DNA of 5,772 nucleotides. Source: an uncultured Dorea sp. GTDB taxonomy: Bacteria; Bacillota; Clostridia; Lachnospirales; Lachnospiraceae. Made by a program: the position numbers and the translations under genes. Positions 1 through 5,624 of the stretch are shown here, one piece after another (position 1 is the first letter of the stretch; each line of letters begins with the position of its first letter). The DNA lies in contig CAJTUQ010000090.1 of assembly GCA_910579335.1 (NCBI GenBank), positions 1 to 5,772 on the forward strand. The letters are read 5' to 3'. The notes under the pieces are model-generated. The model did no database searches, was not told the DNA's origin, and worked only from the letters and a program-made list of their open reading frames with translations.

Positions 1-1853
1 AAACTGCTCTTGTAGGAATTAACGGAGCCGGAAAATCAACCATACTCAAGATGATCGTAGGCGAACTCTCCCCCGATGGCGGGAGTGTCGCACTCACAAA
101 AGGAAAGACGATTGGCTATCTGTCACAGCACCAGGACATGTCCGGGGAAAATTCAATTTATGAAGAAGTGAAAGCAGCCAAGTCAGAAATTATTGAGACA
201 GAAAAACGCATCCGTCAGATGGAGCTTGAGATGAAGCATCTGTCCGGCGATGCGCTTAACGGCCTTATGGATTCTTACAACCGCTTGACGGCCGAATTTG
301 AACGCGCCAACGGCTATGCTTATGAAAGTGAGATTACAGGCGTATTAAAGGGACTTGGATTTACAGAAGATGAATTTTCAAAACAGGCAGGAACGCTCTC
401 CGGCGGACAGAAAACCTGCGTCTGCCTCGGAAAGCTCCTGCTTACAAAGCCTGACATCCTGCTCCTTGACGAGCCGACAAACCACTTGGACCTCAATTCT
501 ATTACATGGCTGGAGACTTACCTTTTAAATTATCCAGGAGCCGTATTAATCGTCTCTCACGACCGGTACTTTTTGAATCGGGTCGTCACAAAAATTATTG
601 AAATTGAAAACGGCAAGGTTCTGACCTACTCCGGCAATTACACCCAGTATGCCGAGAAAAAAAAGATGCTGCGCGATGCCATGCTGAAAGAATATTTAAA
701 CCAGCAGCAGGAAATCAAGCATCAGGAAGCCGTCATAGAAAAGCTCCGCTCCTTTAACCGCGAGAAATCCATCAAGCGCGCGGAGAGCCGTGAAAAAATG
801 CTGGAAAAAATAAAGCCTGTGGAGAAACCTACGGAATTAAATACAGAGATTCATTTAAAATTGGAACCTTCCTGCACAAGCGGCAACGACGTGCTGTCCG
901 TAGAACATCTTGGCAAAGCTTTCCCCCCTCACACGCTGTTTTCTGACGTGAACTTTGAAATCAAACGCGGAGAGCATGTGGCCGTCATCGGCGATAACGG
1001 CACGGGAAAGACTACGCTTTTAAAGATATTAAACCGCGTCCTTCCTGCCGATGAAGGCGCCTTTACCCTTGGGACAAACGTACAGATTGGGTATTACGAC
1101 CAGGAACACCACGTTCTCCACATGGAGAAGACGATTTTCGATGAAATATCCGATGACTATCCGTCCCTTACGAACACAGAAATCCGAAATATGCTCGCCG
1201 CTTTTCTCTTCACCGGAGATGATGTCTTTAAGCGGATTAAAGATTTGAGCGGCGGAGAGAGGGGACGCGTGTCTCTGGCAAAACTAATGCTCTCAGAGGC
1301 GAACTTCCTGATCCTTGACGAGCCCACCAACCATCTTGATATCGTATCAAAAGAGATACTGGAAAAAGCGCTGAACGATTATACGGGAACGGTTCTCTAC
1401 GTCTCCCATGACCGTTATTTTATCAACCAGACCGCCACAAGAATCTTAGACCTTGTAAATCAAACCTTTGTTAACTATATCGGGAATTATGACTATTATC
1501 TTGAAAAACGGGAGGAATTGACGGCAGCCTGTTCAAAGGCGCCTGTTTCTGACACCCCTGTTTCAGGCGGTCAGCCAGGCTCCCGCAAAACCGGCGGCTC
1601 AGAAAATTCCAGGCTTAGCTGGCAGGAGCAAAAGGAAGCCCAGGCACGCAAAAGAAAACGGCAGAGCGACCTTCAAAAGACAGAAAAGCGCATTGCGCAG
1701 CTGGAAGAGCAAAGCAGCGCTATCGACCGTCTTCTGGCACAGGAGGAAGTGTATACAAATTCAGTAAGATGTCAGGAATTGGCAGCGGAGAAAAAGGAGA
1801 TTTCCGAGGAATTGGAAGTGCTTTATGAAAAGTGGGAGGAGCTGGCAGAATAG
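1..1853 (+). CDS. ABC-F family ATPase (ribosome-associated type), 5' partial
   Basis: Soluble twin-cassette ATPase of the ABC-F family. Members act on the ribosome (translation factors or antibiotic protection) rather than in transport, and no membrane segment is visible. The gene is cut by the window edge: the frame is open from base 3, and the first Walker A (GINGAGKST) lies at 15-41, ahead of the first ATG at 51, so that ATG is not the true start. About 25-30 N-terminal residues are probably missing. Counting from the ATG at 51: signature LSGGQ 117-121, Walker B LLLDEPTNHLD 137-147, H-loop VSHDRYF 168-174, a charged linker about 200-262 where the tRNA-interaction motif normally sits, second Walker A GDNGTGKTT 314-322, LSGGE 399-403, LILDEPTNHLD 420-430 and VSHDRYF 451-457. 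A coiled-coil-like C-terminus (about 523-600) resembles YdiF-type members. Both catalytic glutamates are present. Residue 123, usually Arg after LSGGQKT, is Cys. The specific role (housekeeping or resistance) cannot be told from sequence. Confidence 0.93.
   Translation, partial: TALVGINGAGKSTILKMIVGELSPDGGSVALTKGKTIGYLSQHQDMSGENSIYEEVKAAKSEIIETEKRIRQMELEMKHLSGDALNGLMDSYNRLTAEFERANGYAYESEITGVLKGLGFTEDEFSKQAGTLSGGQKTCVCLGKLLLTKPDILLLDEPTNHLDLNSITWLETYLLNYPGAVLIVSHDRYFLNRVVTKIIEIENGKVLTYSGNYTQYAEKKKMLRDAMLKEYLNQQQEIKHQEAVIEKLRSFNREKSIKRAESREKMLEKIKPVEKPTELNTEIHLKLEPSCTSGNDVLSVEHLGKAFPPHTLFSDVNFEIKRGEHVAVIGDNGTGKTTLLKILNRVLPADEGAFTLGTNVQIGYYDQEHHVLHMEKTIFDEISDDYPSLTNTEIRNMLAAFLFTGDDVFKRIKDLSGGERGRVSLAKLMLSEANFLILDEPTNHLDIVSKEILEKALNDYTGTVLYVSHDRYFINQTATRILDLVNQTFVNYIGNYDYYLEKREELTAACSKAPVSDTPVSGGQPGSRKTGGSENSRLSWQEQKEAQARKRKRQSDLQKTEKRIAQLEEQSSAIDRLLAQEEVYTNSVRCQELAAEKKEISEELEVLYEKWEELAE
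1834..1840 (+). promoter_or_regulatory. Ribosome binding site of the CPBP gene, inside the ABC-F gene
   Basis: GGGAGGA lies within the last codons of the ABC-F gene, 13 nt before the ATG at 1854. That spacing is longer than the usual 5-9 nt, so initiation may rely partly on ribosomes that have just ended at the adjoining TAG (1851-1853). Confidence 0.5.
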
Positions 1854-2495
1854 ATGCGCAGAAAAGTTATCAATTTGACTGGTATTACCGTTGTTTTTTT
1901 ACTTTTAGTATATTTGGTCAGAGTATTGAACAGAATCGCTTTTTTAATTTCCGACGGCATGGAGCAGACCGTTCTTTATATTATGATTCAGTGGATAATT
2001 CCGGTCATTGTTTTCCTTTTGATGAAAAGAGAGGAAATCAGTTTCCGTGATATCGGCTTTTCCAGGGACAGTCTTCTCCTCCAGGCGCTCATCGGCTGTC
2101 TCCTGGGGATGCTGCTGGCGTTTTTCATCTATGTCATTCCCGACCTGATAACAGGAAAGCCGATTTTCCGTTCGGAAATCGACTTTCATATATCAGATGC
2201 CCTTTACTATATCGGAGGAGTCGCCGCTTCTGAGGAAATTCTTTTCAGAGGGTACCTCTTCCAGAAGATACGAAAGATAAAAGATTCCATCCTGCTTTCG
2301 GCCGTCGTATCATCGGCTCTGTTCGGGATATTCCATATCTATGGCGGAAATGTATATCAAATCCTGTCTGCCTCCTTCTTCGGCATGGCGTTCTGCCTGT
2401 TCAGGCAGAAAATAAAAGGGTGCACGCTGCTGTCCCTCATATTTGCGCACGGAGTTTACGGAACCTTAGGAGTACAGATATTCACGCTCATCTAG
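1854..2495 (+). CDS. CPBP family intramembrane glutamic endopeptidase-like protein
   Basis: Integral membrane protein of the CPBP (CAAX protease and bacteriocin-processing, Abi) family, 213 residues, normal for the family. Hydrophobic segments are visible near 9-33, 38-57, 74-97, 145-160, 167-183 and 191-212. The family motifs are present: EExxxR at E127-E128-R132, FxxxH at F157-H161, and a third histidine at H199 in FAHGVYG. These residues form the proposed active site in the membrane. Known members cut prenylated proteins or peptides or give bacteriocin self-immunity; the substrate here is unknown. The ATG directly follows the ABC-F stop codon, so the two genes are surely co-transcribed and probably translationally coupled. 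The first transmembrane segment begins right after this start, which argues against a later one. The family assignment is firm; the function is not. Confidence 0.9.
   Translation: MRRKVINLTGITVVFLLLVYLVRVLNRIAFLISDGMEQTVLYIMIQWIIPVIVFLLMKREEISFRDIGFSRDSLLLQALIGCLLGMLLAFFIYVIPDLITGKPIFRSEIDFHISDALYYIGGVAASEEILFRGYLFQKIRKIKDSILLSAVVSSALFGIFHIYGGNVYQILSASFFGMAFCLFRQKIKGCTLLSLIFAHGVYGTLGVQIFTLI
2391..2410. repeat. Near-perfect 20-bp inverted repeat inside the CPBP gene
   Basis: TTCTGCCTG and CAGGCAGAA are exact reverse complements separated by only TT. The element is inside the CPBP reading frame (encoding FCLFRQK) and 91 bp beyond the glutaminase stop on the opposite strand. There is no T-run after it on either strand, so it is not a standard intrinsic terminator. 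It could fold in either transcript or be a chance consequence of codon choice. Confidence 0.6.
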
Positions 2496-2501
2496 AACCG
2501 G

Positions 2502-3428
2502 TTAAAATTCCGGCACGTTATCTGCGAACATATGCAGCTTCATCTTCGCGGACAGCTCCCGAAGCACCTGCTGTCCCGCTATGCTGTTTCCCTTTTCGTC
2601 CAGAGACGGCCCGAAGATGCCGATTCCCATCCTTTTATCCACCACGGATAGAATCCCTCCTCCAACGCCGCTTTTCGACGGTACTCCGACCTCCACGGCA
2701 AACTTTCCGGAACCGTCGTACATCCCGCAAGTCAGCATAATCGTCTTGACCGTCTGTACTACCCGGCTGTGCAGCAGCCGTTTCCCGGTCACCGGATGGA
2801 TTCCGTCAGACGCAAGCACCAGACCGAACCCGGCAAGGCTTGCTGCCGTCACATTAAGAGAACACATGCGGACATAGAACTTCAGGCTCTCCTCCACCGT
2901 GTTTTCCAAAATCCCCTTGCTTTCCAGCAGATAGGCAATCGCCTTGTTTCTTGAGATATGTCCCATTTCCGAGTGATAGGCTCTCTCGTTCAGCTCAATC
3001 GCCTCGTCCATGCAAAGCAATCTTGTAAACTGAAGCATCCGTTCAAAGCTTACTTCGGAAGCCAGATGGCTCGCCACAGCAATCGCCCCTGAATTTATCA
3101 TCGGATTCGAGGGGTAATCGCTGGTCAAATCAAGCTTCACCAGAGAATCAAAAGAATCTCCGGACGGTTCCATGCCTACCCTGTCAAAAGTTTTGTCAAA
3201 TCCGCATCTTTCCAGTGCGACTGCCAATGAAATCACTTTGGAAATACTTTGGATCGTAAAGCGTATATCCGCATTCCCATATTGGTAATACTGCCCGTCT
3301 CCGGTGCAGACGCACACTCCTAAATATTCCTTATTCACACGTCCAAGCTCAGGTATGTAAGATGCCGTCTTCCCCAAGTGCGTCATCTTCCTTGCTTCCT
3401 CTACCGCATGCTTTAATATCTCATTCAT
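2502..3428 (-). CDS. glsA: Glutaminase A (serine-dependent, beta-lactamase fold)
   Basis: Cytoplasmic glutaminase that hydrolyses L-glutamine to L-glutamate and ammonia. At 308 residues it has the standard bacterial length and no signal peptide. The family's catalytic and substrate-binding residues are visible: S61-x-x-K64 (QSISKV), N112 (MINSGAIA), E154 and N161 (EMGHISRNKA), Y185 (FYVRMC), Y237 (GMYDGSGK) and V255 (KSGVGGG). They match the positions known from E. coli YbaS and B. subtilis YbgJ after small offsets. The ATG at 3428 is preceded 8 nt upstream by GGGGG. The gene lies 44 bp after the flavodoxin-family gene on the same strand, so it is probably the last gene of the unit containing icd. 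Its stop codon is 6 bp from the stop of the convergent CPBP gene. In some bacteria such enzymes supply glutamate or help acid resistance; here the icd neighbourhood favours glutamate supply, which is inference. Confidence 0.95.
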   Translation of the reverse strand: MNEILKHAVEEARKMTHLGKTASYIPELGRVNKEYLGVCVCTGDGQYYQYGNADIRFTIQSISKVISLAVALERCGFDKTFDRVGMEPSGDSFDSLVKLDLTSDYPSNPMINSGAIAVASHLASEVSFERMLQFTRLLCMDEAIELNERAYHSEMGHISRNKAIAYLLESKGILENTVEESLKFYVRMCSLNVTAASLAGFGLVLASDGIHPVTGKRLLHSRVVQTVKTIMLTCGMYDGSGKFAVEVGVPSKSGVGGGILSVVDKRMGIGIFGPSLDEKGNSIAGQQVLRELSAKMKLHMFADNVPEF

Positions 3429-3436
3429 TTTTATTT

Positions 3437-3441
3437 CCCCC
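3437..3441 (-). promoter_or_regulatory. Ribosome binding site of the glutaminase gene
   Basis: GGGGG, within CCAGGGGG on the minus strand, sits 8 nt before the ATG at 3428. It pairs with the 16S tail only if G-U wobble is allowed, so it is weaker than the AGGAGGT of icd. It fixes the glutaminase start, since no other in-frame start lies nearby. Confidence 0.55.
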
Positions 3442-3454
3442 TGGACACACCTGC

Positions 3455-3479
3455 ATTCTATTTTATTCTATTCTATTCA
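3455..3479. repeat. Five imperfect tandem AGAAT pentamers between the flavodoxin and glutaminase genes
   Basis: On the plus strand the units read ATTCT, ATTTT, ATTCT, ATTCT, ATTCA (AGAAT-type on the coding strand). The flavodoxin-gene stop codon (TAG, 3473-3475) falls at the edge of the array, and the rest fills most of the 44-bp spacer before glutaminase. Gain or loss of units would keep the TAG but alter the spacer in 5-nt steps. The array creates several TAGAAT and TAAAAT hexamers that resemble a -10 box, but I see no convincing -35 at proper spacing. Confidence 0.65.
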
Positions 3480-4408
3480 ATATTTCTTCCCTCTGACAGA
3501 AGCTCTTCCAGAGGCAGACGTTCCTGCACATACTCCTGTGACAAATATTCTTCCGCCGCCATGTCCGGAATTTCTTCCGCCGTAAATGGATTCTGTGCAT
3601 CTGCATTCCGCTCATCCGCCTGTTCGAGACGGACGGGCTGCTGCATGCCAGGCTGCTCCTGTAGGTCCAATCGCTCCGGACAGCTCTCTGCGGCGGGAGG
3701 TTGTATCATCCACGGCCTCTTACTTCCGAGCCAACCCATCTCCCGCCAGTAATCCGTATCAATCTGCTGCATAAATGCGCGCCTGTGCATATGCCGCATC
3801 AGATAAAAGAGAGCCCTTGCTCTAAGGGAAGGCATCACCTTCTTGCGCTCATGGATAATTTTCCCCATAAGCTCATTGACTCTTTTATCAATCTTATCCT
3901 TGATGGGCTTGTCTACGTCATCCCATTTCATGCTCCTTACAGCCACTCCGTATGTATAGATGCGTCCGACTCCCCACCATTTCAAACTGTCCGTGATATC
4001 CTTAAGCGCATACTTCATGCCCCCTCCGGCAGCCGTAGAAAAGCATACTGCCTGTTTTTGGAACATAGAGCCCTCCGGACGGTGCACCATCCAGCGGTAC
4101 CCGTAATGGTCAAGCAGGGCCTTTATCTGCCCCGTCGCATGGTAAACATAGGTGGGCGTCGCAAAAACGAGAAGGTCCGCCTCATCGATAAGTCTTGTGA
4201 TGCGTCTGAGATAAATGAAATAATCCGGACATTTCTTTGCCCCCTGCGTGATGCATAAGCCGCATCCCCGGCAAAATTCCGGCATATCCTTTGGAAGAAA
4301 CAGCTCGGTTACCGTATCCTTTGACAGGGTCACTCTCTCGACAAACATCTTCGCAATCCGGTACGTGGAACTTTTTCTCATCGTACCGTTAATCATCAGT
4401 ATATTCAT
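3473..4408 (-). CDS. Flavodoxin-fold NAD(P)H:FMN oxidoreductase-like protein with CX2CX2CX7C motif and acidic tail
   Basis: Probable cytoplasmic FMN-binding redox protein of the flavodoxin / NADPH-dependent FMN reductase superfamily. Its electron donor and substrate cannot be inferred. The N-terminal strand and phosphate loop (MNILMINGTMRKSSTYRIA, 1-19) match FMN binding. C46, C49, C52 and C60 form CX2CX2CX7C, which resembles the cluster-binding motif of iron-sulfur flavoproteins, so a 4Fe-4S centre is possible. LLVFATPTYVYHATGQIKAL (79-98) is the typical second flavin-contact region, and FSTAAGGG (123-130) the third. The fold seems to end near 235 (WREMGWLGSKRPWM, 221-234). The last roughly 75 residues are rich in Glu, Gln, Pro and Ala and look disordered; in my recollection close homologues stop before this. 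The start at 4408 is preceded by AAAGGGA with 6 nt spacing, overlapping the TAG that ends the displaced icd reading frame (4423-4425), so the gene was originally 14 bp behind icd in an operon. Confidence 0.85.
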   Translation of the reverse strand: MNILMINGTMRKSSTYRIAKMFVERVTLSKDTVTELFLPKDMPEFCRGCGLCITQGAKKCPDYFIYLRRITRLIDEADLLVFATPTYVYHATGQIKALLDHYGYRWMVHRPEGSMFQKQAVCFSTAAGGGMKYALKDITDSLKWWGVGRIYTYGVAVRSMKWDDVDKPIKDKIDKRVNELMGKIIHERKKVMPSLRARALFYLMRHMHRRAFMQQIDTDYWREMGWLGSKRPWMIQPPAAESCPERLDLQEQPGMQQPVRLEQADERNADAQNPFTAEEIPDMAAEEYLSQEYVQERLPLEELLSEGRNIE

Positions 4409-4422
4409 ACAGAATCCCTTTC

Positions 4423-4515
4423 CTATAATCTCTCAGCGATTGCCCTGATAAAGTTTTCGCTGTTTAAAACAACCGGCTCCGTAATCGTCGTAATCAATGC
4501 GAGATCCTTTGTCAT
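4423..4515 (-). pseudogene. icd: Out-of-frame 3' remnant of icd (C-terminal 30 codons)
   Basis: Reading the minus strand from the ATG at 4515 gives a 30-residue peptide beginning MTKDLALITT and ending RAIAERL before TAG. This is recognisably the normal C-terminus of homodimeric NADP isocitrate dehydrogenase, where an E/A-G-x-MTKDLA helix closes the protein. The frame can be extended back to include EGK (4516-4524), also typical of the family, before a TGA at 4525-4527. It is in a different frame from the upstream icd ORF and overlaps its stop as ATGA. AAGGA 3 nt before this ATG might allow re-initiation to make a separate small peptide, but the simplest reading is dead sequence left by a deletion. 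Confidence 0.85.
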
Positions 4516-5597
4516 CTTTCCTTCTCAAGCCTGCCTGCAAACTCTGAAAGCTCCTTGTTGTTGTCCAGCTCGCCTCTTTTTCTCAGCGCACCCGTCCACG
4601 CAAAAATAGTGGCCACGGAATTTGTAGAGGTTTCTTCTCCTTCCAGGTGCTTGTAATAATGACGCTGCACGGTCCCGTGGGCAGCCTCGTATTCATAATA
4701 CCCTTCCGGGGAAACAAGGACTGAGGTCATCATCGCAAGAGAGCCGAATGCGGAGGATACCATGTCACTCATCACGTCCCCGTCATAATTCTTGCATGCC
4801 CAGATATATCCGCCCTCGGACTTCATAACGCGGGCAACGGCGTCGTCAATCAACGTATAAAAATAGACAATTCCCGCTTCCTTAAACTTTTCGTCATATT
4901 CTGCATCATAGATTTCCTGAAAAACGTCTTTAAATGTATGGTCATACTTTTTGGAAATCGTATCCTTCGTGGCAAACCATAAATCCTGCTTTGTATCCAG
5001 CGCATAGTTAAAGCAGCTCCTTGCAAAACTCTCGATGGAGCCGTTCACGTTGTGCATGCCCTGTATGATTCCCGCACTGTCAAACTCATGGATCAATTCT
5101 CTCGATTCTTTTCCGTCTTTGTCCGTAAATACAAGCTCCGCCTTTCCCGCCCCCGGTATTTTCATCTCCGAGTTTTTATATACGTCGCCGTAAGCATGCC
5201 TTGCAATCGTAATCGGTTTTTTCCAGTTTCTCACGCACGGCTCAATGCCCTTTACGACAATGGGAGCACGGAATACCGTACCGTCTAAAATTGCCCGTAT
5301 CGTTCCGTTAGGGCTCTTCCACATTTCCTTTAAGTCATATTCTGTCATGCGGGCTGCATTCGGAGTGATGGTAGCGCACTTCACCGCAACCTTGTGCCTT
5401 TTCACCGCATTTGCCGAATCAACCGTAACCTGGTCATTGGTTTCATTTCGGTGAGAAAGCCCCAGGTCGTAATACTCTGTATTCAGCTCAATGAACGGTT
5501 CTAAAAGATGCTCTTTAATCATCTTCCAGAGAATCCGGGTCATCTCATCTCCATCCATCTCTACAATAGGGTTCGCCATCTTTATCTTCTCCATCAT
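4512..5597 (-). CDS. icd: NADP-dependent isocitrate dehydrogenase, C-terminally truncated by a frameshifting deletion
   Basis: Cytoplasmic enzyme converting isocitrate and NADP+ to 2-oxoglutarate, CO2 and NADPH. It belongs to the homodimeric eukaryote-like subfamily also found in clostridia. The ORF gives 361 residues; the family has about 400. Substrate and catalytic residues are present: R101, R110, R133 (IARHAYGD), Y140, K211 (ATKDTISKKYD), and metal ligands D252, D274 and D278 (NYDGDVMSD). The NADP region HGTVQRHYY is at 307-315, followed by STNSVATIFAW (324-334). After RLEKER the frame hits TGA (4512-4514), and the rest of the protein continues in another frame at 4423-4515. Family spacing suggests a net 25-nt loss. 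Two adjacent ATGs exist: AGGAGGT (5601-5607) is 3 nt from the first (5597) and 6 nt from the second (5594), so MEKIKM at 5594 is the better start. The gene begins 27 bp after the upstream gene. Activity of the truncated product is doubtful; sequence error cannot be excluded. Confidence 0.92.
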   Translation of the reverse strand: MMEKIKMANPIVEMDGDEMTRILWKMIKEHLLEPFIELNTEYYDLGLSHRNETNDQVTVDSANAVKRHKVAVKCATITPNAARMTEYDLKEMWKSPNGTIRAILDGTVFRAPIVVKGIEPCVRNWKKPITIARHAYGDVYKNSEMKIPGAGKAELVFTDKDGKESRELIHEFDSAGIIQGMHNVNGSIESFARSCFNYALDTKQDLWFATKDTISKKYDHTFKDVFQEIYDAEYDEKFKEAGIVYFYTLIDDAVARVMKSEGGYIWACKNYDGDVMSDMVSSAFGSLAMMTSVLVSPEGYYEYEAAHGTVQRHYYKHLEGEETSTNSVATIFAWTGALRKRGELDNNKELSEFAGRLEKER

Positions 5598-5600
5598 TCT

Positions 5601-5607
5601 ACCTCCT
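5601..5607 (-). promoter_or_regulatory. Strong ribosome binding site of icd
   Basis: A full AGGAGGT on the minus strand. Its distance to the two candidate starts (3 nt to the ATG at 5597, 6 nt to the ATG at 5594) favours the second ATG, giving a protein that begins MEKIKM. Confidence 0.8.
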
Positions 5608-5624
5608 ATAAATCTACCTGCGGT

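Noticed and set aside
51..53. First ATG as the start of the ABC-F gene
   Set aside because: The frame is open upstream and encodes the essential Walker A motif, so this Met is internal.
1894..1900. T7 run early in the CPBP gene as a terminator tail or phase-variable tract
   Set aside because: No GC-rich hairpin precedes it, and the run simply encodes hydrophobic residues of the first membrane segment.
2420..2740. 106-codon plus-strand open frame spanning the convergent gene ends
   Set aside because: It overlaps the CPBP gene in another frame and glutaminase antisense; the Arg/Pro/Ser-rich product looks like a shadow of the real genes.
3805..3835. Hairpin CCCTT-gctct-AAGGG in the flavodoxin gene
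   Set aside because: The stem is only five base pairs, lies within coding sequence and has no T-run, so it is not supported as a terminator.
3701..4258. 185-codon plus-strand open frame
   Set aside because: It lies entirely antisense to the flavodoxin-family gene, has no recognisable domain or ribosome binding site, and its composition follows from codon use on the other strand.
4409..4511. Apparent 103-bp intergenic gap between icd and the flavodoxin gene, as a place for a promoter or small RNA
   Set aside because: It is almost fully accounted for by the displaced icd C-terminus (to 4423), leaving only 14 bp that hold the next ribosome binding site.
4512..4530. Programmed frameshift joining the two parts of icd
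   Set aside because: A simple slip could not restore the missing roughly eight conserved codons, and there is no slippery heptamer at the junction; deletion fits better.
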